64,000 nt of DNA from Pseudomonas azadiae (GTDB lineage: Bacteria; Pseudomonadota; Gammaproteobacteria; Pseudomonadales; Pseudomonadaceae). Below the pieces are notes generated by a model. It did no database searches. It saw nothing but the letters and a program-made list of their open reading frames with translations, and was not told the origin of the DNA. Shown here piece by piece: positions 37,866-46,484 of this stretch (within the stretch, counting starts at the first letter, position 1; the number at the start of each line of letters is the position of its first letter). The position numbers and the translations under genes were made by a program. Where the stretch lies: positions 3,348,001 through 3,412,000 of the forward strand of contig NZ_JAHSTY010000001.1 in the NCBI RefSeq assembly GCF_019145355.1, written 5' to 3'.

Positions 37866-39028
37866 GGGGCCTCTGCGATAATCAGGCTGACATTGTTGCC
37901 ACCGAAGGCAAACGAGTTGCTCATCAGGCAGCGTTTTTCCAGGCCGGCTCCAGCCTGTGCCCACTGCAAGGCAGGCAGCAGCGGGTCGGCCCGGCCGTCC
38001 CAGACATGCGGCGGCACGCGGTTGTGAACCAGGCTCAACCAGCAGAATGCCGCCTCCAGTGCGCCGGCTGCGCCCAGGGTATGGCCGCTCATGGGTTTGG
38101 TCGACGAGCAAACAACGCCCTCGGGGAACAGGCTGGCGACGGCCAGGCTTTCCATGGCGTCGTTATGCTGGGTGGCGGTGCCGTGCAGGTTCAGGTAACC
38201 GATCGCCTCGGGCAGCAGTTTGGCACTGGCAAGTGCCTTGCGCATCGACTGCAACGCGCCTTTGCCGGTGGGTTCAGGCGCGGAGATATGGTACGCATCG
38301 CAGCTGGCGCCGCTGCCCAGCAGGGCGATGGCTGCGGGTTCCTTGCTCATCAGGAACAGCACTGCCGCCTCACCGATGTTGATGCCGTTGCGGTTCACCG
38401 AAAACGGGTTGCAGCGCTGGTTCGACACGGCTTCCAACGCGCTGAAGCCGTTGAGCGTGAGCTTGCACAGGCTATCGACACCGCCGCAAATCACCGCATC
38501 GCACAGGCCCAGGTCCAACAGGCGCTGGGCGCTCATCAGTGCGCGGGCGCTGGAGGTGCAGGCGGTGGAAATCACATAGGCCGGGCCGCTCAGCTGCAGC
38601 CAGTCAGCCAGGAAGTTGGCTGGGGCGCTGAGTTCCTGCTGCTGGTAGTCGTAGTCGCCCGGGAACCGGTTTTCTCGCAGGTACTGGGCCATCCCGCGAC
38701 TGGCTTCGTCGATGCCCGACGTGCTGGTACCGAGCACGACGCCGACCCGTGAGGCGCCATGGGTCTGGATTGCCCGGCGGATCTGGCCCTCGATCTGCAG
38801 CGCCGCTTCCAGCAACAATTGGTTATTGCGGCTGCTTTGCTGGCCCAATTGCGCGGGGATGCTCGCCAGTTCGCCGCGCACGCCGGCGACCGGCAACTCG
38901 CGCTCCGGCACCCAGCCGCTCTCGACGCGCATGCCCGAGCAGTCACCGGCAAACAGGCGGCGGCTGACTTCAGCCTGGCCACGGCCAAGGGCGCAGATGA
39001 TGCCCAGGGCGTTGAGGTAGGCGGTCAT
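37862..39028 (-). CDS. Beta-ketoacyl synthase (second ketosynthase, ApeR-type)
   Basis: A 388-residue ketosynthase with Cys in STACTSSARAL, His in LHGTATQHNDA and His in MSGHTLGAAGALE, so it is probably active. Aryl polyene clusters usually encode this additional KS besides the elongating pair; it may start chains or widen substrate range, but its role is less clear. ATGA overlaps join it to the lipoprotein gene upstream and the dehydratase gene downstream. The ATG at 39028 gives MTAYLNALGI. Confidence 0.88.
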   Translation of the reverse strand: MTAYLNALGIICALGRGQAEVSRRLFAGDCSGMRVESGWVPERELPVAGVRGELASIPAQLGQQSSRNNQLLLEAALQIEGQIRRAIQTHGASRVGVVLGTSTSGIDEASRGMAQYLRENRFPGDYDYQQQELSAPANFLADWLQLSGPAYVISTACTSSARALMSAQRLLDLGLCDAVICGGVDSLCKLTLNGFSALEAVSNQRCNPFSVNRNGINIGEAAVLFLMSKEPAAIALLGSGASCDAYHISAPEPTGKGALQSMRKALASAKLLPEAIGYLNLHGTATQHNDAMESLAVASLFPEGVVCSSTKPMSGHTLGAAGALEAAFCWLSLVHNRVPPHVWDGRADPLLPALQWAQAGAGLEKRCLMSNSFAFGGNNVSLIIAEAP

Positions 39029-39507
39029 CGGCCAGCTCCGAGCGGCGTGACGCGGTAGCTCAACGGCTGCCCGGTCATGTTCACGCTGAAGACTTCGGAA
39101 GACTGATACACGATCTGCCAATGGCCCGGCAGGGTGCGCGTCAAGTCCCTCGCCTGAGCGCTGGGGTACAGCGCGCGCACGTCATCGGCCGAGGTCAACG
39201 CAAACAGCAACGCGGCAAACAGCTCGCGCGCCTGGGGGTTGGGCGGCAGCAGGCCATCGGCCTGCCACTGGCCATCGATCAGTTTTTGCCGGGCCTGGGG
39301 GATGCCCAGCGGGTCCATCATCGACCAGCGAATGCCGCCGCCTTCGCGCTGGATCACCAGCAACCAGTCCTGGCTCTGGCCGTCGGCCAGGCGTTGCACG
39401 TGCAGTTGCAACGGCAACGCCAGGGCTGGGGGCTTCCCAGGCAGCGGTGGCTGGCTGGCGCAGGCGCTGAGCAGCAACAGGCAGCCGATCAACAGCATGC
39501 GCATCAT
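39025..39507 (-). CDS. DUF3261 family lipoprotein
   Basis: A 160-residue exported lipoprotein with a short signal sequence and lipobox LSAC (Cys16). The rest fits the DUF3261 proteins that occur in aryl polyene operons, with GIPQARQKLIDGQW in the middle. It may assist, with the LolA-like protein and MMPL exporter, in carrying the pigment lipid to the outer membrane; this is inference from context. It overlaps the methyltransferase stop (ATGA; ATG at 39507, a second ATG directly after). Confidence 0.85.
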   Translation of the reverse strand: MMRMLLIGCLLLLSACASQPPLPGKPPALALPLQLHVQRLADGQSQDWLLVIQREGGGIRWSMMDPLGIPQARQKLIDGQWQADGLLPPNPQARELFAALLFALTSADDVRALYPSAQARDLTRTLPGHWQIVYQSSEVFSVNMTGQPLSYRVTPLGAGR

Positions 39508-40253
39508 GGCGCGGCACTCGCCAAGGGTTTGCGTGCCACGCAGTTGACCAGGGTCTCTTCGCGCTGGCCCACCGGCGGCGCCTTGCGCAGGCCCCAGCGT
39601 TCCAACAGGCCGAAGTCGCTGGAGCGGCTCCACCACAGATACGGGTACGAGACGTTCTGCGGGCCGAATTCAAAGCCCTGCTCGCGGATCATTTGCAGGT
39701 ATTGCTCGGCGCTTTTCTGCACCTGCATCGGGTGGCGGAACAGCCAACGGATCACCCAGGTATCGATATAGGCTTCGGTGGACTCGGCAAACAGCAAGTA
39801 ACCGCCCGGCTTGAGCACACGGTAGAACTCGTTGAGTGCGCGATGCTGTTCAACCAGATGGTGGAAGGTCTGGTGACAGAACAGGATATCGACGCTGGCG
39901 TCCGGCACTTGCAACGTGGCGCAGTCGCTGCCGATCAACTCGACGGCCAGGCCCTGGCGCGCGGCTTCTTCACGGCTTAACTCGAGGCTGTGAAGGTCGG
40001 CGTCCAGGCCGATCAGCCGCCCAGGCGCGAACACCTGGTGCAACAGCTTGAAGGATTTGCCCTGGCCACAACCGGCGTCCAGCAGTACCGGCGCCGGTGG
40101 CGGCGACTCGGTAAACAGGCTGCGCAAGTCGTTGATCGCCACACGCAACACGCGGTGCTGCCAGGTGTGGCTGCGCAGGAACCAGAAGCCGAACCGGGTT
40201 TCTTCGACATAGTTGCTGCTCAAACAGGTCTTTTCCAGCGGCGCACTGCTCAT
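39504..40253 (-). CDS. SAM-dependent methyltransferase
   Basis: Class I methyltransferase of 249 residues with motif I LLDAGCGQGKSF (about residues 57-68), a motif II acidic residue in IGLDADLHS, and the post-motif FYRVLKPGGYLLF. In aryl polyene pathways a methyltransferase modifies the aryl head group; that role is assumed here. It overlaps both neighbours by ATGA (start 40253). Confidence 0.88.
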   Translation of the reverse strand: MSSAPLEKTCLSSNYVEETRFGFWFLRSHTWQHRVLRVAINDLRSLFTESPPPAPVLLDAGCGQGKSFKLLHQVFAPGRLIGLDADLHSLELSREEAARQGLAVELIGSDCATLQVPDASVDILFCHQTFHHLVEQHRALNEFYRVLKPGGYLLFAESTEAYIDTWVIRWLFRHPMQVQKSAEQYLQMIREQGFEFGPQNVSYPYLWWSRSSDFGLLERWGLRKAPPVGQREETLVNCVARKPLASAAP

Positions 40254-41497
40254 ACCGGCTCACTCGCACAGATTTCCGACAACATCCGCAACCGTCGCTT
40301 GGGCTCGCTCACGAACGGGTTGCGCTCATCCCAGGCGTACCCGGCAAGGATCGCGCTGATCATCCGCCGAATCTCCGGCGAGCTGCCCGGGTGGAAAATC
40401 ACATCCTGGAAGGTCCCGGCGTACCAGCCCTCGACGTAGCAGCGGAAGGTTTCGACGCCGCGCTTCAAGGGTTCGGCGAACTCGGTTTGCCAGTCCACGG
40501 TTTCGCCTTTGAGCTGACGATGCAACACACCGGCCGCCATGCTCGCCGAGCGCATGGCAATGGTCACGCCGGACGAGAACACCGGGTCGAGAAATTCCGC
40601 GGCGTTGCCCAGCAGTGCAAAACCCGGGCCGTGCAGGGTTTTGACATTGGCCGCGTAGCCGCCGATGCTCCGCGCCGGCGTATCCCACACGGCGTTGTTC
40701 AGTACGCCGGAGAGGCTCGGGGTCTCGTCGATAAAGCCGCGCAGGCAAGCGTCAAGGTCAGTGTCACGGCCTTCGAAATGCGCCTTGGCCGCGACCACGC
40801 CGACCGAGCAGCGGCCGTTGCTGAACGGGATGGTCCAGAACCAGATATCGCGCTGGGTCGGGTGAGTCGTGACCAGAATTTTGGTGCGGTCGAAGCCTGG
40901 GTGTTCGATCCGGTCTTCAACGTGGGTGAACACGGCCTGGCGCACCGGGAAGTCCGACGGCATGTCCAGGTCCAGCAGGCGCGGCAGCACACGGCCATAG
41001 CCGCTGGCGTCGAGCACGAACGTGGCCTTGAGGTGGTACTCGCTGCCGTTCTCGCGGCGAACGTGCAGGTAGCGGCACTCGCCCTTGAAATCCACGCCGA
41101 CGATGGTTTCGCCGTAGCGAATCTCCACGCCCTGCAGCGCGGCCTGATCGGCCAGCAACTTGTCGAACTCGCCACGCTGCACCTGGAAGGTGGTGGGCTT
41201 GCCGTTGCTGAAGGTGTCGCCGAAATCAAACGCGCTGTAGCGCTCGCCCCAAGCGAACGCGGCACCGGTCTTCAGTTGGAAACCTGCGGCCTGCACGGCC
41301 TCGAGCATGCCGGCTTCTTCGATAAAGTCGATGCAGTGGGACAGCAGGCTTTCGCCAATCGAGAACCGTGGGAAATGCTGGCGCTCGATGATCAATACAT
41401 CATGCCCTTTGCGCTTGAGCAGCGCGGCGGCGATGGCCCCGGATGGACCGGCACCGATCACCACCACCTGGCGACGTTCCATTTCAACTGTGGGCAC
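40250..41497 (-). CDS. FAD-dependent oxidoreductase of the aryl polyene operon
   Basis: A 415-residue flavoprotein of the geranylgeranyl reductase/halogenase-like group: GxGxxG dinucleotide fold VVIGAGPSGAIAAALL near the N-terminus, and later FALLGNAAEFLDPVFSSGV, the second FAD contact. No halogenase WxWxIP motif is seen, so reduction or hydroxylation is more likely than halogenation. It may act on the aryl head or the polyene. The GTG at 41497 has GGAG five bases upstream and is preferred over an internal ATG at 41482. Confidence 0.85.
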   Translation of the reverse strand: MPTVEMERRQVVVIGAGPSGAIAAALLKRKGHDVLIIERQHFPRFSIGESLLSHCIDFIEEAGMLEAVQAAGFQLKTGAAFAWGERYSAFDFGDTFSNGKPTTFQVQRGEFDKLLADQAALQGVEIRYGETIVGVDFKGECRYLHVRRENGSEYHLKATFVLDASGYGRVLPRLLDLDMPSDFPVRQAVFTHVEDRIEHPGFDRTKILVTTHPTQRDIWFWTIPFSNGRCSVGVVAAKAHFEGRDTDLDACLRGFIDETPSLSGVLNNAVWDTPARSIGGYAANVKTLHGPGFALLGNAAEFLDPVFSSGVTIAMRSASMAAGVLHRQLKGETVDWQTEFAEPLKRGVETFRCYVEGWYAGTFQDVIFHPGSSPEIRRMISAILAGYAWDERNPFVSEPKRRLRMLSEICASEPV

Positions 41498-41530
41498 GAG
41501 GGCTCCTTGCCGTTCTGGCGATAATCACAT

Positions 41531-43843
41531 TCATAAGGCGTGTTTCTGTTGTCCGGCCCAGGGCGCCAGCATAAAGCTGAATGCCAGGCCCAGGCTGACC
41601 GATAAGCCGAAATTACTCACCGCCGGCGTGCTGGACACCGCCAGCAGGCCAAACGATAACCAAGTCGTCAGCGCCGCCAGCAGGGTTCCCAACAGGCTGA
41701 CCGCGGGGCCGCCGATTTGCTCGCGCATCAGGATCGCATAATCGACGCTGATAGCCGTGACCAACAGCAAGCCGAACAGGCTGAACAGTGTCAGCGGCTG
41801 GCCCAGCCAGCCGAGGCTGGCCAGGCTGCACAGCGCCGCCAGCAGCGGCAGGGCGACGATGCGCAAGGCCCCACCAAAGCCAAACGGCAGGATCAGCAGC
41901 AGTACGATCAGTACACAGGACATCAGTTTCAATTCGGCGGCGCTGATTTGTGTGTCGGCGAACACCCGGTTCAAGTCGCCCAGGCGGTCCACCAACTGCA
42001 CACCCGGTAAGTCCAATGCTTGCACCCGCAGCAGCGCCGGGTCGTTCAAGCCCTGCAGGCTGACCATTGCCGCCACGCCACCTTCGATCGGGCCAAGCCA
42101 CAGGGTGCGCCAAGGTTCGGCCAGCGGGCCTATGAGCGCGGCGTCGATGTCTTCGATGGGCAGAGCCTGCAACCGGGCAACTTCGGCGTGCAGCGCGTCG
42201 GCAGGCACGCCCAGGTCAAGCAGCGGCTGCCAGTGTTGCGGCAGTTGGTCCAGGGCATCGCGCAGCTGTTGCTGCTCGGCGGGCAGGCTGACCAGTTGAT
42301 TGAGCGCCAGGTAGCCCTTGAGTTTGTCCCTGTGCACCAGTGGGTCCAGGCGCTGCGCCAACGCAGCCTGGCGCTCCAGCAACTGTTGCTGAGTGTCTGC
42401 GCGCACCAGGAAGAACTGGCTGGTGGGCTGGAACCCGGTAATGCGCGCCACGGCCTGGGCTTCCTGCAGCAATTGCGGCGGCGCGCCGATCCACTGGCGA
42501 ATATCGTTTTTGCTGTTCAAGTGCCATAAGCCACCTGCGCAAAACAGCAGCAGCGCCCCCAGCAATACCGGGCTCGGCACGCGCTTGAGCAGCGATACGC
42601 GCGCGCGCCACATCCATTCGGCGATGCGCAACGGCCATTGCGCCGGGCGCAGCTCTACGCCTTTGAGCAGTGCCGGCAGCAGGCACACGGCGCACAAGTA
42701 GGCGCCGACCAAACCCGCGGCAGAGAACACCGCGATTTGCGTCAACGCCGGGAACGGCGTCCAGGCCAGCGCCAGATACCCGATGCAGCTGGTCGCCAGG
42801 CTCAGGCTCAAGCCAGGCAGCGTCAGGCGCAACGCCGGCCAACTGCGCCATGGGCGCAGGCTCCAACTTTTCGACAGGTAATGCAGCGGGTAGTCCACCG
42901 CCACGCCGATCAGGCTGGAACCCAGCACCAGCGTCATCACATGCATATGGTCAAACAGCGCAACACAGGCCACCGCGCCAAACAGCATGCCCACCAGCAC
43001 CGGCACAAAGGCCAGCAGCACGCGCCATCGACGGAACGCGAGCAACAGCAGCAGCAGGATACCGACGGTCGCGCCGCCGCCGACCCAGGTGATTTCCCGG
43101 GTGGCCTGCTGCTGACCATTGGCCGCGTAGAGCAAGCCGCTGGCGGCGAGCAACTGGGCGCCGTGTTCTGCGGCCTCTTCGCGGCTGGCCTGGAGCAGAT
43201 CCGCCACCTGCAGCGGCAATGTCATATCGAAGGCATTGCCGGTGGTGCGCGCGCGCAGCAACACCCAGCTTTTGCCGTCGGCATCGGCGATCAGCGCGCC
43301 GCTGCCGATATCCAGCTGGACGGCGCCGCGCTGCGGCTGGCTGTTCTGGATGCGCCCGGTCAGGCCCAGCCAGTCGTCCTGGCTGGGTACCAGGCTGAAA
43401 CCGGTAAAGGGGTCGAACAGCGCCTGTACGCGCTGTTGGATAAACGCATCAGGCTGTTCGATCAGCTGCTCGCGGTCCTTGGCCGAGAGCATGGCCAGGC
43501 GTCCGCGCAGCAATTGCTCGCGCAGTGCCGGCAAGTCGGCCTGCAGGTTCCACTGCACCCTTTCAAACAACCCGCTGGCCTGCCAGCGCTCGCCCAATTG
43601 TTGGGCCACGGCCACGGCTTGCTGGCGGTCGGCATGCCCGACCAGCACCAGCACTTCGCGGTTCAGCGGTTCTTGCATGCGTTGTTCGGCTTGCTGTTCC
43701 AGCGCATCCGGCGTGCTGCCCGGCACCAGTTCCATCAGGTTGGCCGACAACGGCGCGCCGTGACGCCACTGCCAGCCGGCCAGGGCCAGCATGGCGACCA
43801 GCAGGATCAGGAACAGGCGCGGCAGCAGGCGCTCACTGGGCAA
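41531..43843 (-). CDS. MMPL/RND-family exporter
   Basis: Inner-membrane transporter of 770 residues with two repeats, each having one N-terminal membrane helix, a large periplasmic domain and a bundle of five helices (first bundle about 240-400, second about 620-765). The pattern matches MMPL lipid exporters, and such a protein is standard in aryl polyene clusters, where it probably moves the polyene lipid across the inner membrane. The start is TTG at 43843, overlapping the LolA-like stop by 11 bases, with GGAG ten bases ahead; no ATG comes before residue 18. Confidence 0.88.
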   Translation of the reverse strand: MPSERLLPRLFLILLVAMLALAGWQWRHGAPLSANLMELVPGSTPDALEQQAEQRMQEPLNREVLVLVGHADRQQAVAVAQQLGERWQASGLFERVQWNLQADLPALREQLLRGRLAMLSAKDREQLIEQPDAFIQQRVQALFDPFTGFSLVPSQDDWLGLTGRIQNSQPQRGAVQLDIGSGALIADADGKSWVLLRARTTGNAFDMTLPLQVADLLQASREEAAEHGAQLLAASGLLYAANGQQQATREITWVGGGATVGILLLLLLAFRRWRVLLAFVPVLVGMLFGAVACVALFDHMHVMTLVLGSSLIGVAVDYPLHYLSKSWSLRPWRSWPALRLTLPGLSLSLATSCIGYLALAWTPFPALTQIAVFSAAGLVGAYLCAVCLLPALLKGVELRPAQWPLRIAEWMWRARVSLLKRVPSPVLLGALLLFCAGGLWHLNSKNDIRQWIGAPPQLLQEAQAVARITGFQPTSQFFLVRADTQQQLLERQAALAQRLDPLVHRDKLKGYLALNQLVSLPAEQQQLRDALDQLPQHWQPLLDLGVPADALHAEVARLQALPIEDIDAALIGPLAEPWRTLWLGPIEGGVAAMVSLQGLNDPALLRVQALDLPGVQLVDRLGDLNRVFADTQISAAELKLMSCVLIVLLLILPFGFGGALRIVALPLLAALCSLASLGWLGQPLTLFSLFGLLLVTAISVDYAILMREQIGGPAVSLLGTLLAALTTWLSFGLLAVSSTPAVSNFGLSVSLGLAFSFMLAPWAGQQKHAL

Positions 43844-44528
43844 AGTCGTGTTGCTCCGAGTCAGTCAAGGGTTGGCTCGCCGTGCTGTCCTGCATGCGCA
43901 GTACGGTGCTGTCGCCCTGGGTTTCCAGCAATTGGATTCTCTGCACCAGCTCGCCACCGTCGATATTGATCTGGGTGAAGACTTGCTTGAGCAGCAGCGA
44001 GCGCGGCACCAGGGTCAATGTCCACTGTTTGGCCTCGCCTTGCAGTTGCAGGTCGAAGTCACGTTGCAAGCCGCTGCTGTCGCCCTGGAGCACGGCGAGG
44101 AACAGGCGGTTCTGTTCGGCGCCGGCGCTTTTGTTCGGCAACAGTTGCCAGCCGTTGGCATCACGCCGGGCGATGCCCTGGGCGCTGATGCGGTAGTCCT
44201 GTTGCAGCGGGGTTTTGAGCAGCCATAGCAGGCCGTGGTCCTTGGCCAGGACGAAGGTGCCTTTGCTGACGAGGGGCTGGGGCAGGGCGCGCAGGTGTTT
44301 TTCCTGGGTGAAGCTGCCGTGGATGACGGTGGGTTTGGCGAGTTGGTCGCTGAGTTGCTGCAGGTCGAAGGCGTGTGCCAGGCCTGGAATGCTTAACAAC
44401 AGGATAAACGCGACTAATGTGGGAGCGGGCTTGCCCGCGAAGAACCTGAGGGCGCCGCAGCGTGTCAGGTACCCAGCGATATCGTTGACGACCTTCGCGA
44501 GCAAGCCCGCTCCCACAGGGGATCTCAT
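43833..44528 (-). CDS. LolA-like carrier protein with a REP element in its 5' coding region
   Basis: Periplasmic lipid-carrier-like protein. The mature part (AFDLQQLSDQLAKPTVIHGSF to the end, about 180 residues) resembles outer-membrane lipoprotein carrier LolA and, with the MMPL exporter, would shuttle the pigment. The hydrophobic signal core LVAFILLLSIPGLAHA has no usable start directly in front of it. The only good start is the ATG at 44528, which overlaps the thioesterase stop as ATGA, and the reading frame then runs through a complete REP doublet, coding about 40 extra residues ([16 protein letters not shown] and onward). Whether the elongated signal sequence still works is unknown. Confidence 0.8.
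   Translation of the reverse strand: MRSPVGAGLLAKVVNDIAGYLTRCGALRFFAGKPAPTLVAFILLLSIPGLAHAFDLQQLSDQLAKPTVIHGSFTQEKHLRALPQPLVSKGTFVLAKDHGLLWLLKTPLQQDYRISAQGIARRDANGWQLLPNKSAGAEQNRLFLAVLQGDSSGLQRDFDLQLQGEAKQWTLTLVPRSLLLKQVFTQINIDGGELVQRIQLLETQGDSTVLRMQDSTASQPLTDSEQHDFAQ
44416..44517. repeat. REP doublet inside a coding region
   Basis: Arms GTGGGAGCGGGCTTGCCCGC and the complement of GGGAGCGGGCTTGCTCGCGA with a 50-base centre. Unlike the other elements it lies within an open frame, between the ATGA start of the LolA-like gene and its signal-peptide core, and leaves the frame open. Confidence 0.88.
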
Positions 44529-44950
44529 TTCAGGGCTCTCTCTACGGCGTCTGTGAATATTTTGGGGGAAGCGAGTTGCATCTCGCGGGTCGCGACTTCC
44601 ACCGCGACTTGCACGGTGCTGGCGCGGGTCAGGCGCTCGCCGCTGGCCAGGTCGGTAATCAGGTAATTGACCTTCAAGCGGTTCTCCCACTCCACCAGGC
44701 TGGCGCGTACGTTGATGGTCTGGCCAAACACCGCGCCGCGCACGTAGCGCAGCTGCATGTCGATCACCGGCCAGGCATAGCCGGACTCGAGCATCGCTGT
44801 GTAGTTGTGGTCGAGCTTGTCCAGCAGCGCGCAACGCGCCACTTCCAGGTATTTCACGTAATGCCCGTGCCAGACGACGTTCATGGTGTCGACGTCAAAA
44901 AACGGCACGAGGATTTCAGTGTCGCAATGCAGCACGCCCTGGCTACGCAT
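44525..44950 (-). CDS. Acyl-ACP/CoA thioesterase, YbgC-like hotdog (ApeK-type)
   Basis: A 141-residue 4-hydroxybenzoyl-CoA thioesterase-family protein with the catalytic-region motif PFFDVDTMNVVWHGHYVKYL (Asp followed by VWHG). In the pathway it may release the finished or aberrant acyl chain from ACP. The ATG at 44950 overlaps the end of the ammonia-lyase gene by eight bases, and its stop overlaps the ATG of the LolA-like gene. Confidence 0.9.
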   Translation of the reverse strand: MRSQGVLHCDTEILVPFFDVDTMNVVWHGHYVKYLEVARCALLDKLDHNYTAMLESGYAWPVIDMQLRYVRGAVFGQTINVRASLVEWENRLKVNYLITDLASGERLTRASTVQVAVEVATREMQLASPKIFTDAVERALK

Positions 44951-46484
44951 GCAGCCTCCAGTGTTGCTCGGCGATGCGTTGCAGGCACAGGCGCAGCTCG
45001 CCTTCCAGGGCGCGGTCTTCGATGACCGGCGGGAAGTCTTTGGCGAGCGCTTCGTGCATCGCCGCCAGCGCTGGCGGCAATGGCCGCGCATCCTCGGCCT
45101 GGGCGCGCAGCCACACGCCCTGGTTGGCGGCAAGCAAGGTCGCCGCGGCGACTTGTTCGGTCAGTTCCAGCACGCGGATCGCATCGCGGGCAGCGATGGT
45201 GCCCATGCTGACCTTGTCCTGGTTATGGCACTCGGTGGAGCGCGAGAACACGCTGGCCGGCATGGTGTTTTTCAGCGCCTCGGCGGTCCAGGCGCTGGTG
45301 CCGATCTGCACGGCCTTGAAGCCATGGTTGATCATCGCGCGGTCGGCCGGGGCGCCGGACAGGTTGCTCGGCAAGCCGTGGTTGTAGCGCACATCCACCA
45401 GCAGTGCGAGCTGGCGGTCGAGCAGGTCGGCGACGTTGGCCACCAGGGTCTTGAGGCTGTCCATGGCGAAGGCGATGTGCCCGCCGTAGAAGTGCCCGCC
45501 GTGCAGCACGCGTTCTTCTTCGGCGTCGATGATCGGGTTGTCGTTGGCGCTGTTCAGTTCGATCTCAATGAAGGCGCGCAGCCAGTTCAGGCTGTCGGCC
45601 AGCACGCCGAGCACATGGGGCGCGCAACGCAGCGAGTAACGGTCCTGCAGGCGATGCAGCGGCGCGGTCGGCGCGTCGATCGCCAGGTCCTTGCGCAGCC
45701 ACGCGGCGACTTGCATCTGCCCCGGGTGCGGCTTGGCGGCGAACAGGCGCTCGTCGAAATGTTCCGGGTTGCCTTGCAGCGCCACCACGTTCAACGCGGT
45801 GATGCGCGTGGCCAGTTGCAGCAGGTAGTCGGCGCGGGCGAAAGCCAGGCAGGCCAGGCCGGTCATCACGGCGGTGCCATTCATCAGCGCCAGGGCTTCC
45901 TTGGGGCGCAGCACCAGCGGCGCCCAGCCCAGTTCGCGGTGTACCTCGGCGGCCTGGCGGCGTTCGCCACGGAACATTACTTCGCGCTCGCCGGAGAGCG
46001 TTGCGGCCACGTAGGACAGCGGCGTCAGATCACCGCTGGCGCCTACCGAACCTTCTTCGGGGATCAGCGGCAATAGGTCGTGTTCGAGGAACGCGTGCAG
46101 GCGCTCGAGCAACTCCACACGCACCCCGGAAACGCCGTGGCACAGCGACTGCAAACGCGCGGCCAGCACTGCTCGGGTGGCTTGGGCGTCGAGCAACTTG
46201 CCCAGGCCGCACCCGTGAAAGGTGTACAGATGACGCGGCAAGGCCTCGACGTGCTGCAATGGCACGGCAACCACGCAGGAGTCGCCATAACCGGTGGTCA
46301 CGCCATAGATCACGCCTTCCTTGTCCAGCAGCGAATCGAGAAACTGTGCGCCCTTGGCGATGCGCTGGCGATAAGCGGCATCGCCCTGCAATTGGGTCGG
46401 CGCCTGACGGTTGGCCAACGCCAGCACGTCTTCGATGCGCAATGCGCGTTCGCCAAAGGTTACCGGCTCAAGATGCGTCGTCAT
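44943..46484 (-). CDS. Aromatic amino acid ammonia-lyase (HAL/TAL/PAL family)
   Basis: MIO-dependent lyase of 513 residues that would make the cinnamic or 4-coumaric starter acid of the aryl polyene by removing ammonia from Phe or Tyr. The MIO cofactor forms from Ala149-Ser150-Gly151 (GSVGASGDLTPLSY); Tyr60 in IYGVTTGYGD is the catalytic tyrosine. By direct alignment with the Rhodobacter tyrosine ammonia-lyase, whose numbering coincides, the selectivity pair His89-Leu90 is replaced by Phe89-His90 (YTFHGCG). It is annotated easily as HutH, but it sits in a pigment operon without other histidine-utilisation genes. Which substrate it uses is unresolved. Confidence 0.9.
   Translation of the reverse strand: MTTHLEPVTFGERALRIEDVLALANRQAPTQLQGDAAYRQRIAKGAQFLDSLLDKEGVIYGVTTGYGDSCVVAVPLQHVEALPRHLYTFHGCGLGKLLDAQATRAVLAARLQSLCHGVSGVRVELLERLHAFLEHDLLPLIPEEGSVGASGDLTPLSYVAATLSGEREVMFRGERRQAAEVHRELGWAPLVLRPKEALALMNGTAVMTGLACLAFARADYLLQLATRITALNVVALQGNPEHFDERLFAAKPHPGQMQVAAWLRKDLAIDAPTAPLHRLQDRYSLRCAPHVLGVLADSLNWLRAFIEIELNSANDNPIIDAEEERVLHGGHFYGGHIAFAMDSLKTLVANVADLLDRQLALLVDVRYNHGLPSNLSGAPADRAMINHGFKAVQIGTSAWTAEALKNTMPASVFSRSTECHNQDKVSMGTIAARDAIRVLELTEQVAAATLLAANQGVWLRAQAEDARPLPPALAAMHEALAKDFPPVIEDRALEGELRLCLQRIAEQHWRLHA

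Noticed and set aside
40250..41497. Flavoprotein as a tryptophan-type halogenase
   Set aside because: The characteristic WxWxIP motif is not seen; only the general FAD-binding parts match.
44943..46484. Ammonia-lyase as HutH of histidine utilisation
   Set aside because: No other hut gene is nearby and it is embedded by overlaps in an aryl polyene operon, where an aromatic ammonia-lyase is expected.
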